A model generated the notes under the pieces. The model ran no database searches and was not told the DNA's origin. It was given only the letters and a program-made list of their open reading frames with translations. Below, piece after piece: positions 27,121 through 37,100 of a stretch of DNA of 64,000 nucleotides (position 1 is the first letter of the stretch; every line of letters begins with the position of its first letter). Source of the stretch: Microvirga lenta (GTDB lineage Bacteria > Pseudomonadota > Alphaproteobacteria > Rhizobiales > Beijerinckiaceae); NCBI RefSeq assembly GCF_020532555.1, contig NZ_JAJBBR010000002.1, forward strand, positions 62,001 to 126,000, given 5' to 3'. A program made the position numbers and the translations under genes.

Positions 27121-28098
27121 ATGGGTGCTCTGGTCAACGGCGTCTGGCACGATCAGCCTCTGGTCTCCAAGAGCTCCGACGGACGCTTCATCCGAAAGGA
27201 CTCCGCCTTCCGCAACTGGATCACGGCCGACGGCTCGCCGGGCCCTACAGGAAAAGGCGGCTTCAAGGCCGAACCGGGACGTTATCATCTCTACATCTCC
27301 CTCGCCTGCCCCTGGGCCCACCGGGCCCTGATCTTCCGCAAGCTGAAAGGTTTGGAGGGGATGATCGGCCTTTCGGTCGTTAACTGGCTGATGCTGGAGA
27401 ACGGATGGACCTTTGAGGAGGGGCCGGGCGTGATCCAGGACCCGATCCAGGGCGCCCGCTATCTGCATCAGGTCTACACGGCGGCGGATCCCGACTACAC
27501 GGGAAAGGTCACCGTACCCGTATTGTGGGACAAGGCGCAGGGGACAATCGTCAATAACGAGTCTGCCGAGATCATCCGCATGCTCAATCATGCCTTCGAC
27601 GGCATCGGCGCGACACCGGGTGACTATTACCCGGAGGAGTTGAGGGCGGAAATTGATGAGCTCAACGCCCGCATCTACGACACGGTCAATAACGGCGTCT
27701 ACAAGGCCGGCTTTGCCACCCGGCAGGAAGCCTACGAGGAAGCCGTCACCTCTCTGTTCGACACTCTCGACTGGCTCGACGGTTTGCTGGAGTCCCGGCG
27801 CTATCTCACAGGCGGCCGGCAAACCGAAGCCGACTGGCGTCTCTTCACGACCCTCGTGCGCTTCGATACCGTCTATGTCGGCCACTTCAAATGCAATCTG
27901 CGGAGGATCGCCGGTTATCCCAATCTTTCTGCGTACCTCCGAGACCTCTACCAGACTCCGGGCATCTCCGAGACGGTGGATATGCAGCACATCAAGCGGC
28001 ATTATTACGAGAGCCACCGCATGATCAATCCCTCAGGCATCGTTCCGAAGGGGCCCGTTCTCGACCTCGGAGCACCTTCAGGGCGAGACAAGCTCTGA
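27121..28098 (+). CDS. Glutathionyl-hydroquinone reductase (YqjG/ECM4-type GST)
   Basis: Xi-class glutathione transferase of 325 residues that reduces glutathionyl-hydroquinones to hydroquinones in the cytoplasm. The catalytic cysteine is in ISLACPWAHRALIFRKLK near residue 65; the family's TVPVLWDKAQGTIVNNESAEI and NNGVYKAGFA in the helical domain support the assignment. A GGAGAGAACG stretch precedes the ATG. Its stop is only four bases from the stop of the convergent BKACE gene. It may protect against quinones from aromatic catabolism or oxidative stress. Confidence 0.9.
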   Translation: MGALVNGVWHDQPLVSKSSDGRFIRKDSAFRNWITADGSPGPTGKGGFKAEPGRYHLYISLACPWAHRALIFRKLKGLEGMIGLSVVNWLMLENGWTFEEGPGVIQDPIQGARYLHQVYTAADPDYTGKVTVPVLWDKAQGTIVNNESAEIIRMLNHAFDGIGATPGDYYPEELRAEIDELNARIYDTVNNGVYKAGFATRQEAYEEAVTSLFDTLDWLDGLLESRRYLTGGRQTEADWRLFTTLVRFDTVYVGHFKCNLRRIAGYPNLSAYLRDLYQTPGISETVDMQHIKRHYYESHRMINPSGIVPKGPVLDLGAPSGRDKL

Positions 28099-28102
28099 GC
28101 GC

Positions 28103-28963
28103 TCAAGAGTTCACGAGCTCTCCGGAGGCATGAGAGGGCCTCAATCCGAGGAGCGCGCGAGCCTCCTCGGGCCTCGCAGCTCGCCGCCCGCGCCGTTCGA
28201 CCGCCAGGACGGCATATTCGACCAGCTCCGCGTTGCCTGCTGCCAAGCGCTCCTTCGTGATCCGGATGTTGTCCTCCAGGCCCGTACGCACGGAATCGGC
28301 ACCCCGGATGAGAGCCCAGTCCATCACCCGCGCCTGATGCCGTCCGATCCCTGCCGCGGTCCAGGTGGCCAGGGGCATGAGGCGCCTCAGCTCACCGAGG
28401 AGAATGTCGAGCAGATGCTCCTCGGCCAGCAGCGCATTCTGGACACCCATGACGAACTGCACGTGAGGCCGCTCGTCCATCAGACCCCGGTCGATGAGGC
28501 GTCGGGCGCCGTGCAGGTGAGACAGGTCGAAAATCTCGATCTCCGGCTTGATCCCGAACTCCTTCATCCGTCCTGCCAGCCCCTCCACGAAGGTGGTGTG
28601 GTTCTCATAGACGATAGTGGGAAAGTTGACGGAGCCTGTCGAAAGCGATGCCATGTCCGGCCTGAGGTAGAGAGCACTCCCTCTCTGACTCGGATCCCGC
28701 CCCCTCCCGCCGGTCGAGAACTGGATGATCATGCCCGGGCAGTGCTTGGCAATGCCTTCCTGGACGATAGCGAAACGCTCCGGATCCGATGAAGGCGTCT
28801 CGTCATCATTGCGAACGTGGATGTGCACCAGAGTGGCCCCGGCCTCGTAGGCCTCCTGTGTCGACTCGATCTGCTCAGAAGGCGAGATCGGCACGGCGGG
28901 ATTGTCCCTCTTGCGCGGCACGGAACCTGTGATGGCGACGGCGATGACGACGGGGGAGGTCAT
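28103..28963 (-). CDS. Beta-keto acid cleavage enzyme (BKACE, DUF849)
   Basis: 286 residues. Zn-dependent TIM-barrel enzyme that, in the type member (3-keto-5-aminohexanoate cleavage, Kce), condenses a beta-keto acid with acetyl-CoA to give acetoacetate and a CoA thioester. Family motifs are AITGSVPRKRDNPAVPISP near 8, ATLVHIHVRNDDETPSSD near 42 (metal His pair) and FSTGGRGRDPSQRG near 80. Individual members differ widely in substrate; here it is unknown. Monocistronic on this strand. Confidence 0.88.
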   Translation of the reverse strand: MTSPVVIAVAITGSVPRKRDNPAVPISPSEQIESTQEAYEAGATLVHIHVRNDDETPSSDPERFAIVQEGIAKHCPGMIIQFSTGGRGRDPSQRGSALYLRPDMASLSTGSVNFPTIVYENHTTFVEGLAGRMKEFGIKPEIEIFDLSHLHGARRLIDRGLMDERPHVQFVMGVQNALLAEEHLLDILLGELRRLMPLATWTAAGIGRHQARVMDWALIRGADSVRTGLEDNIRITKERLAAGNAELVEYAVLAVERRGRRAARPEEARALLGLRPSHASGELVNS

Positions 28964-29139
28964 GGCAAACCCTTGGATGTGACCCGACGAGCGAGGCTGT
29001 CTCGCTCACCTTGGACATCGCCACGCAATGTCAAGGGGATGGTCCGGCGCGTATCGCTTGGCCGTCTTGACGCTCCAGCCATTGAGGTGGACTCTATCTC
29101 TCTTCGCGTCGATTGCGCCTGAAACGAAGGAGCATCATC

Positions 29140-29493
29140 ATGAGATACAAGCTGACGGCCCTATGTCTTCTCGGTGCCCTTCCCTTGGGCGGCGTCGCCC
29201 TGGCCCATCACGGCTGGGGAAGCTATGACGCGGCGCGAAAGCTCACCCTCAGCAGCACCGTGCAAAGTGTGGAATGGCAAAATCCCCATGTGCAGATCGT
29301 GGTCGACGATAGAGGCAAGAGCTGGGATGCGGTTCTGGCCCCTCCTTTCCGCATGAGCGCCCGCGGCTTGAGCGAAGACATGCTCAAACCAGGAACCAGC
29401 ATCACGGTCGAGGGCTACCCCTCCACGCGGGTCGAGAATGAAATGCGGGCGGAGCGGATTACAGCCGGCGGCAAGACCTTCGAGCTGCGCTAG
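29140..29493 (+). CDS. DUF6152-type exported protein
   Basis: Exported protein of 117 residues. Signal peptide MRYKLTALCLLGALPLGG with cleavage near VALA, then HHGWGSYDAARKLTLSSTVQ and WQNPHVQIVV, typical of the DUF6152 family. The HHGW at the mature N-terminus could bind a metal, which is inference. GAAGGAG sits about eight bases before the ATG. The DUF6644-like gene starts six bases after its stop, so the two form a small operon. Confidence 0.8.
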   Translation: MRYKLTALCLLGALPLGGVALAHHGWGSYDAARKLTLSSTVQSVEWQNPHVQIVVDDRGKSWDAVLAPPFRMSARGLSEDMLKPGTSITVEGYPSTRVENEMRAERITAGGKTFELR

Positions 29494-29499
29494 CTCACG

Positions 29500-29967
29500 A
29501 TGTATCTCGACCTGCTGGGCGCACTGGAAGAATCCTGGCTCGGGCACACCGCACGCCACTCCGCCTGGATGTTCACGGTCGCCAACCTGCTGCACGTGCT
29601 CGGATCCTCGCTCGTCGTCGGCAGCATCGCGGTTTTCGATCTCAAGGTTCTGGTGGAGCGCGGGCGGCATGCCTGGCAGGTCGGCCGCTTCGCCATCCCC
29701 CTTGCGGCGGCGGGCCTGGCCCTGCAGATCCCGACAGGGACGATCCTGCTCGCCGTCGAGGCGCGGGCGCTCGGGATCAATCCGGCTTTCTACGTCAAGC
29801 TCGGGTTCATCGCCCTGGGGCTCGTCAATGTTGCGCTGTTTCATGCCCGCTTCGGCGGCGTCCTGCGCAAGGATGCTCTGCCGCCGGATGCTCGGGCTTA
29901 TGCGGTGGTATCGCTGGTCGCCTGGATCGCGGCCCTGCTCGCTGGTCGCCTCATCGCATATCTCTGA
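29500..29967 (+). CDS. DUF6644-type inner-membrane protein
   Basis: Membrane protein of 155 residues with four or five hydrophobic segments; it begins MYLDLLGALEESWLG and carries HSAWMFTVANLLHVLGSSLV, where two histidines sit at the membrane edge as in the DUF6644 family. Function unknown; histidine placement could allow haem or metal binding. Immediately downstream of the DUF6152 gene. Confidence 0.75.
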   Translation: MYLDLLGALEESWLGHTARHSAWMFTVANLLHVLGSSLVVGSIAVFDLKVLVERGRHAWQVGRFAIPLAAAGLALQIPTGTILLAVEARALGINPAFYVKLGFIALGLVNVALFHARFGGVLRKDALPPDARAYAVVSLVAWIAALLAGRLIAYL

Positions 29968-30011
29968 TCCGGGGAGCCCGTCCATGGATCGCGAGCGCCC
30001 GCCCCTTCGGG

Positions 30012-30845
30012 TCAGCTGCCTGGTTTGAGAGCGCGAACACCATCGGTTACGGCATTGCGCGCATCGTCCCAGTCGGGAGCATCGAGACGTCGGTAGCGGG
30101 CCTGAACGAGGCCGAAGACTCCGAAGGCGAATAGACCCGCCGCGACGATCCCGAGCAGCGCCCAGCCGAAGGGCTGACCCTGCAGGCTCTGGAGAGCTCC
30201 CCCAAGCCCGCGCACCTCCGCAGAATTGCTGTGCCAGGCTGCCAGGATCAGAAATCCTCCGACCAGGACGAAGACAACTCCACGAGCCGCGAAACCAAGT
30301 CGCCCCAGAGGCACCGCCCAATGATCGGCACCAGATGGAAGTGAAAGATAGTCGGTGACGTTGCTGCGCCAGCCTTTCCAGATGAATCCAAGTCCCGTTG
30401 CAACAACGGCCGCACCGATCAGGCCGACCATCCATCGCCCGAAAGGTTGCGACAGGAGCCATGCGGTCCATCCGCGTGCAGCCTGATCCTCGCCGCCGCC
30501 ACCGCTCCATCCCAGGGCGAGGTTGATCGCGAAGACGGCAAGGCTGGCATAGATGCCCCCGCTCAGCAGATGAGCCGCGCGGACGCTCAGTGCCTTCCAC
30601 TCGGTTCCACGGTGATCCGCATCCGTGAGGGCCTCCACGACGCGCCATGCCGAAAAGCCGAAAAGGCCGATCGCGATGGCGATCAACCAGGCGGTTCCGA
30701 AGGGTTGCGACAGGAGTGAGTGAAGGGCGCTCCTGCTGCCTCCGGTCTGGCCGCCCGATCCAAAGGCGGCCAGCAGGGCCAATCCCCCGACGAGACAATA
30801 CACGATGCCACGAGCCCCATATCCAAGGCGAGCCATCATTTCCAT
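30012..30845 (-). CDS. DUF1206 membrane protein
   Basis: 277 residues with six predicted membrane helices arranged as three repeats of a two-helix unit, each with a Gly-Arg-rich start (LGYGARGIVYCLVGGLALLA, HLLSGGIYASLAVFAI, LGFAARGVVFVLVGGFLIL) and a QPFG motif before its second helix (SQPFGTAW, SQPFGRWM, GQPFGWAL). The role is unknown. An EcfG-like promoter lies 35-60 bases upstream, suggesting induction in the general stress response. Convergent with the DUF6644 gene. Confidence 0.88.
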   Translation of the reverse strand: MEMMARLGYGARGIVYCLVGGLALLAAFGSGGQTGGSRSALHSLLSQPFGTAWLIAIAIGLFGFSAWRVVEALTDADHRGTEWKALSVRAAHLLSGGIYASLAVFAINLALGWSGGGGEDQAARGWTAWLLSQPFGRWMVGLIGAAVVATGLGFIWKGWRSNVTDYLSLPSGADHWAVPLGRLGFAARGVVFVLVGGFLILAAWHSNSAEVRGLGGALQSLQGQPFGWALLGIVAAGLFAFGVFGLVQARYRRLDAPDWDDARNAVTDGVRALKPGS

Positions 30846-30879
30846 CCCGTCACACTCCTACTGCTGCGCTCGGGTGTGA

Positions 30880-30905
30880 AACCGGGGACAGTTCAGGAAT
30901 GTTCC
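30880..30905 (-). promoter_or_regulatory. EcfG-type promoter before the DUF1206 gene
   Basis: On the minus strand GGAAC (30905-30901), 17 bases, then GGTT (30883-30880), one base away from GGAAC-N17-CGTT. Transcription would begin about 28 bases before the ATG at 30845. Confidence 0.45.
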
Positions 30906-30995
30906 AAGGGCGCATGGCTCTGGCCGCACACACGCGTGTAGCAGGAATGCAGTCACATCGCCCCGAGTTCGCTGAACGGCGCCGATGCACCTCCC

Positions 30996-31886
30996 TCAAT
31001 GGGACCAGCGCTGTGCCTTGGCGACGAGAAAGTCCCGAAAGACCTGAACGCGGGCCACCGAGCGCAGCTCCTCGGGATAGACCATGTAGCTGTCCAGTGT
31101 CGGCATTTCGACATCCCGCAGCACCTGCGTAACATTCGAATTGCCTTCCATCGCATAGGCAGGCGCCATGCCGATGCCGGCGCCGGCCTCGATCGCGACC
31201 CGGAGAGCCAGGCTGTCGTTGACGATGAAATGCCGCGGGCGTGGATCCTTCGGGTCCCGGCCCATTGTCGCGAGCTGATGAACCGCCAGGATGAAGGACG
31301 GCTGGTTTCCGCCCAGGCAGACGATACGGTGGTTGTCGAGATCCTCGAGATTGGCCGGCTCGCCGAACCTCTCGATGTAGGAATGCGATGCATAGGCGTG
31401 ATAATGCACCGTGAAGAGGCGCCGCTGGATCAAATCGGGCTGTGAGGGGCGGCGAAGGCGGATCGCGACATCGGCCTCCCGCATGGCCAGATCGAGCTCC
31501 TCATTGGTCACGATCAGTTGAATCCGCACCTCGGGATAGAGGCTCAGGAACTCGGAGACCCGCCTCGCAAGCCACATGGCGCCGATGCCGACGGTCGCCG
31601 TCACTTTGAGGTTCCCGGTGGGCAACTCGCTCGTCTCGTCGAGGCGGCTGCGGGTCGACTCGATGCGCCGGAGCATGTCCTGCGCCGTCCTGAAGAGAAT
31701 ATCTCCATGCTCGGTCAGAATGAGCCCGCGCGCATGGCGGTGGAAGAGAGGCACCTTGAGCTCGCGCTCGAGAGCGCTGATGTGACGGCTGACCGAGGAT
31801 TGGTTCAGCCCGAGATGCTCGCCGGCACGGGTGAAGCTTCCCGCCTCGGCCACTTCATAGAACAACCTGATCTTGTCCCAGTCCAA
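30996..31886 (-). CDS. LysR-family transcriptional regulator
   Basis: 296 residues from a TTG at 31886, which is preceded by GGAGAG at seven bases and gives the start MDWDKIRLFYEVAEAGSFTR common in this LysR subgroup. The winged helix (GLNQSSVSRHISALERELKV) and effector domain (LKVTATVGIGAMWLARRVSE) are intact. Target unknown; it is divergent from tamA-tamB with about 230 bases between. The UUG start may keep expression low. Confidence 0.88.
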   Translation of the reverse strand: MDWDKIRLFYEVAEAGSFTRAGEHLGLNQSSVSRHISALERELKVPLFHRHARGLILTEHGDILFRTAQDMLRRIESTRSRLDETSELPTGNLKVTATVGIGAMWLARRVSEFLSLYPEVRIQLIVTNEELDLAMREADVAIRLRRPSQPDLIQRRLFTVHYHAYASHSYIERFGEPANLEDLDNHRIVCLGGNQPSFILAVHQLATMGRDPKDPRPRHFIVNDSLALRVAIEAGAGIGMAPAYAMEGNSNVTQVLRDVEMPTLDSYMVYPEELRSVARVQVFRDFLVAKAQRWSH

Positions 31887-32119
31887 GACAACTCTCTCCA
31901 AAACCGCAACTTTGCTACCGCTTCCTCTCCCTCACTGCAATGAGTTAAGAGGGGGGCCATTCCTTTCCCTGCAAGCCGAATCTCCATTAACCCTAAACGT
32001 CCCTGCCCTACCCCAATCATTGAACCGTCCACTATTTCAGCCAGAATAAGACATTGCGGCTCGTCACAATCACAAATTTTCCGCATTGATGCCCCTGTTT
32101 GTGGCATCCGGAGTACCGA

Positions 32120-34102
32120 ATGCAGTTACCGCCCTGGCGCAAAGCCGTCCTTCTCTCAGCAGGTCTCTTTTGCATCACCGGCTTTGCGAGCCAGGATGCG
32201 CGGGCGTTCGACTTCTTCGGTCTCTTCGGATCGAGAGATACGCCTCCCGCAATTTCGCCGAGCACCGTTCCCTATGCGCTGACTTTCCAAGTCGCGGGCG
32301 ACCCGGACGATGTCGAGCGGGCCCTGGAGAACGCCTCGACCCTCTACAGGCTTCGCGGCGATGCTCCAGTCGACGGGGATGCGCTGGTCAGGCGCGCGCA
32401 AGCGGATTTCGGTCCATTGCTCGATGCCCTCTGGGGGCTCGGATACTATAACGCCAACATGGTCTTCGAGATCGGCGGCACGGTTTTGCGGATTGACAGC
32501 GACCCGACCGCAGCGATCCGCGTGGCCGAAAGCTACCGCAACCGCGCCGTCGTTCCGGTCGTGGCGAGAGTGGATCCGGGCGTCCTCTTCGAGCTTCGAG
32601 ACATCGAGGTCAGCGATGCCCGCACACGGCGTCCGTTCTCCGCCCAGGAATTGCCTCCCCGCGTCGTCAAGCTCGAACCAGGCGATCCGGCCCGGGCGGC
32701 GGACCTGAGGGCGGCGCAGGCGCGGATGGTGGATCATTTCCGCGCCCAGTCCCGCCCGCTCGCCAAAGCGGTGGCGATCGATCCGGTCGTCTTCCATCCC
32801 ACGCGCCTGATGGATGTCTCCTATTCTCTCGATCCGGGGCCTATCGCCCCCATCGGCAACATCACCGTCACCGGCACCCAGAACGTCGATCCGGCCGTGG
32901 TGAGGTCGTTCATCTACTTGGAGCCGGGAGATCCCTATTCCCCGGATGCCCTGGCCGACACCCGCAAGTCGGTCGGCACCATCCAGGCCCTCAGTTCCGT
33001 CCGGATTCGGGAGGCTGAGACACTAGATGAGTATGGACGCCTGCCGATCTTCGTGGAGGTGACCGAGAGGGCCCCGCGCGTCGTGGGCTTCTCCGCCCGC
33101 TATTCGACCATCGATGGCCCGGCGGTTCGCGGCTATTGGGAACACCGCAACCTTTTCGGGGGCGCCGAGCGCCTGCGTCTTGAAGCGGATATATTCCTGG
33201 CCCCGCGGAACGACGGCACACGGATCAAGCGGGTCGGAGATCTGGAGCGGTCCGATATCGGCGGCCGCTTCAGGGCCAGCTTCCTCAAGCCCGCTCTCGG
33301 GGGCACACGCAACGACCTCCTGATCGACGGCCTCATCGAGCGCGACCGGACCGGCGGCGACCGCTATGGCGGCTATACGAGTCGTCTCATCGACGGCACG
33401 GCCTTCATCCGGCACCGGTTCAGCAGTACCTTTTCCGCACAGGCCGGCTTTCAGGTTCAGCGCGGACAGACGAGCGACGTACTCGGTCAGATCGACTATC
33501 TCGTGGTCGGCACGCCCGCCTCCCTCACCTACGACTCGACCGACCGCCCGCTGGACCCGACCCAGGGATTTCGCATCAACGCATCGGTTTCGCCCTATCC
33601 TGAATTCCTCGGCTCGAGCGTAGGCATGGTGGTCAGCCGGGCCACAGCCTCCACCTACTATGCTCTCGACGAAGATGCCCGCTACATCCTGGCCGGGCGC
33701 ATCGGCCTCGGCTCGATCACGGGCGCCGATCTCGACGAGATCCCCGCAAACTTCCGCTTCTTCGCGGGCGGCGGCGGATCCGTCCGCGGCTTCCGCTATC
33801 GAAGCCTTGGCCCGATAGGCCCCCTTGGACAGGTTGTCGGCGGACGTTCCCTTTTGGAAGCCTCCCTGGAAGCCCGCATCAAGATCACGGATACGATCGG
33901 GATCGTGCCCTTCATCGATGCGGGCGGGGCGTTCGAATCGAGCTTCCCGGATTTCAGTGAGAGGATCCGCGTGTCGGCCGGGTTGGGCCTGCGCTACTAC
34001 ACAGCCATCGGCCCGATCCGTCTCGATATTGCCGCGCCGCTCGACCGTCGCCCCGGCGACAAGCCGCTCTCGCTCTACGTGAGCATAGGACAGGCCTTTT
34101 GA
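32120..34102 (+). CDS. tamA: Translocation and assembly module outer-membrane protein TamA
   Basis: Omp85/BamA-family outer-membrane protein of 660 residues. Signal peptide (AVLLSAGLFCITGFASQDARA), then POTRA-like domains to about residue 310 (VTGTQNVDPAVVRSFIYLEP is the last POTRA start), then the 16-strand barrel with GGSVRGFRYRSLGP, the conserved lid-loop VRGFR motif, near 555. It ends in a terminal aromatic beta-strand (LSLYVSIGQAF). The ATG at 32120 follows CGGAG; an upstream TTG at 32099 is less likely. The stop overlaps the tamB ATG (TGATG). Confidence 0.92.
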   Translation: MQLPPWRKAVLLSAGLFCITGFASQDARAFDFFGLFGSRDTPPAISPSTVPYALTFQVAGDPDDVERALENASTLYRLRGDAPVDGDALVRRAQADFGPLLDALWGLGYYNANMVFEIGGTVLRIDSDPTAAIRVAESYRNRAVVPVVARVDPGVLFELRDIEVSDARTRRPFSAQELPPRVVKLEPGDPARAADLRAAQARMVDHFRAQSRPLAKAVAIDPVVFHPTRLMDVSYSLDPGPIAPIGNITVTGTQNVDPAVVRSFIYLEPGDPYSPDALADTRKSVGTIQALSSVRIREAETLDEYGRLPIFVEVTERAPRVVGFSARYSTIDGPAVRGYWEHRNLFGGAERLRLEADIFLAPRNDGTRIKRVGDLERSDIGGRFRASFLKPALGGTRNDLLIDGLIERDRTGGDRYGGYTSRLIDGTAFIRHRFSSTFSAQAGFQVQRGQTSDVLGQIDYLVVGTPASLTYDSTDRPLDPTQGFRINASVSPYPEFLGSSVGMVVSRATASTYYALDEDARYILAGRIGLGSITGADLDEIPANFRFFAGGGGSVRGFRYRSLGPIGPLGQVVGGRSLLEASLEARIKITDTIGIVPFIDAGGAFESSFPDFSERIRVSAGLGLRYYTAIGPIRLDIAAPLDRRPGDKPLSLYVSIGQAF

Positions 34103-37100
34103 TGACCTCCATGCGCCGCTTCATGATCCCGCTGATCCTCCTGCTTGCAGGCGCGATCCTGTTCACCCTCACGTTGGGAACGCGAAGCGACGAAGCCGAC
34201 CGGGGTTTTCTTGCGGGGCTCATCTCGCGCGCCCTGTCGACCCCCAGCACTCAGGTATCCATCGGCGCCGTCGAGGGGGCACTCTCCTCCGACGCGACGA
34301 TCAGGGACATCACCATTTCCGACCGTGAGGGCGTGTGGTTCAGGCTCGACCGAGCGCGCATCGTCTGGCGTCGCCTCGCTCTCCTCTCCCGCCGCCTGGA
34401 GATCGACACCCTCGACATCGGACAGGTCCAGATCTTGCGCCGTCCCATTCCCGCAGACGAGACGGTTGCAGGTGCGGATGAGCCTCTCCTGCCGGAGCTT
34501 CCGGTCAAGGTGCAGATTGAAGATTTTTCCCTTCAGGAGCTGACTCTCGGTCAGCCGATCCTAGGGGTAGCGGCGCGCCTCACCGCCTCCGGAGAGGCCT
34601 CTCTCGGGAATCCCGCGGAGGGCCTCAACCTGAGATTCGACGCCCGGCGGCTGGACGCACCGGGAACTTTCGTCGCACGCCTGACCTATGCCTCGGAAAG
34701 GCTGGACCTCAATTTCTCCCTGAACGAGCCTGAAGGCGGCATTCTGGCACGAGCCGCAAACATTCCCGGCCTCCCTCCGGTGCAACTCGACCTGACGGGC
34801 CAGGGCCCGCTCGATGATTTTGCGGCCCAGCTCACCTTCAACGCGGGGGACACCATCGGCGCCGTCGGCTCGGCCAATCTGCGCCGGCAGGGCGACGTGC
34901 GCCGTCTCGGACTTGACCTGAACGCCCGCATAGAGGGTCTCCTGCCGGACGTCATTGCCCCGGTCTTTGCGGGCAATACCGAGCTGGATGCGAACGCGAC
35001 CTTTGCCGACAATGGCGCCGTTAACATTTCCCAGCTCTCGATCGTCTCCCGCACTGCGCGGCTCGATGCGACAGGAAGCCTCTCTGCCGATCAAAACGTC
35101 GACCTCAGGCTCTCGGCGCGAGCGGTGCCGACGGACCAGGGCCGAACGGTCGCCGGTGGAGCCGAAATCCGCACCCTTGTCTTCGACGGCACTGTGAGCG
35201 GCCCTCTGACGAGCCCGCGCATCGCCGGCGACCTTCAGGCGGAGGACGTCCAGGTTCCTGCCGGGCGCATGGAGGAACTCACCGCATCTTTTTCGGCGAC
35301 ACCCAACGGATTGCTGTCCGAGCCCTCTACGCGGATTGCCTTGGTCGCGGATGCGAGGGCAAGGGGCGTCGCGCTCGCGGACCCTTCCCTTGCTCGGGCA
35401 GTCGGCAATGAACTGACACTTACCTTCAGGGGCAGCGCGGCGCCTGACGGAGCCACGGACATCGAGACCGCCCGCCTGTCCACGCCTTCCATGGAGGCGT
35501 CCTATTCCGGACGCTTGGGGACGCAGGATGCAGTGGGCCGGCTGACTGTCCAGGCCCCTGACCTGTCGCGCTTCGGCGAACTGGCCTCCTTGCGGCTAAG
35601 GGGGGAGCTCGACCTGAGCGCGCAAGTGGAGGGGCTTCTCTCGGACGGCCCGACTCTTGCGACGATCGACGGGAATGCCTCCCGCTTTGCCACCGGCATC
35701 GATGCTATCGACCGTCTTGCCGGCGGCCGCCTCGCTCTCTCCGGAGGGGTTCGCCTGCTCCCCAATGGAGGGGTGACCTTTCAGAACCTCCGCCTCGTGG
35801 GCGCCCATGCGAGCGCCAGGCTTGACGGGGAGGCGACACCCAACGCCCTTGCCCTCGACGCCGACATCAACCTTCCGGATCTGCGAAGGGCAGATCCACG
35901 CCTCACCGGCAGGGGTGAGATCGTTGCGAAGCTGTCCGGCACCCTCGACCGCCCCAATGCGACCCTTCGGGCCAATCTGAGCGACGCCACCGCGCTGGGA
36001 CGGCCGATTTCGAACCTGACCCTGGACGCCACGGCCAACGATCTGTTGGGCCTTCTCGATGCGCGCGTGAACCTGTCCGGAGAAGTCGACCGGAAACCTG
36101 CGAACGGCACGGTTCACGTGGCAAAGCGGAATGAAGGTGGATGGCTCCTGGATGAGCTGAATCTCAACGTCGGATCCGTCGCGGTGAGCGGCAATGCCGC
36201 ACTCGATGCCACCAATCTGGCGACCGGGCGTCTGCGGATCGATGCCCGTGACTTGAACGACTTGTCGCCTCTCGTGCTGACCCCTCTGACAGGGGATCTG
36301 AACGCTGACGTGACACTCGAGGTCGTGGACGGTCGCCAGAACGCGCAGCTCGAGGCGCAGGGTGCACGGCTGAGGCTCGCGGACATATCAATCGAGAGGC
36401 TGAATGCACGAGCCTCCATCGCCGATCTGTATACCAGACCCGTGGTCGATGCCGCCATTGCCATCGACAGAGCAGTCGTTGCGGGCGAAACGTTTTCGCG
36501 GATCAGACTCGATGCGGCGGGAACTCCCGCTGCCAGCGAAATCACCCTCACCGCGGAGGCACGCGGCTTCTCCCTCGATGCACGCGGCAGGCTCGTGCCC
36601 GAGACGCCGATTCGGTTCGATCTGACGGCCTTTACGGCCCGTCGCGATCGACGCCAGATCGCGCTGGCGCAGCCGACGACAATCACATTTGCCGATGACG
36701 GCGTTGCGGTACGCGAGCTTGTGCTTGGCGTCGATCGCGGAAGAATTTCCGTCGACGGGCGGGCCGGATCGACCCTCGACCTCCGCCTTGCGGCTCAGTC
36801 CGTGCCTCTTTCTGCCGTCGATATCTTCGTCCCAGGTACAGGACTGTCCGGAACACTGGATGGAACCGCCCAAATCGGCGGTACGGCCAGCGCTCCGACC
36901 GGCGAGTGGCGTCTGCGCCTTACGCGGCTTGTTGCTGCGCAAGCCCGCGACCTTGGAGCCCCTCCCCTCGACATTTCCGCCCAGGGTCGTCTGACCGGTG
37001 GAGCAACAACCGTTGAGGGCACCATCAATGCAGGACGCGCCGGCACGCTGCGCGTGACAGGAACAGTGCCCCTCGGGACGGGCGTCCTTGACCTCTCGGC

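Noticed and set aside
29161..30798. Open frame of 545 codons on the minus strand across the DUF6152, DUF6644 and DUF1206 genes
   Set aside because: It crosses three genes with real motifs and has no start signal or domain.
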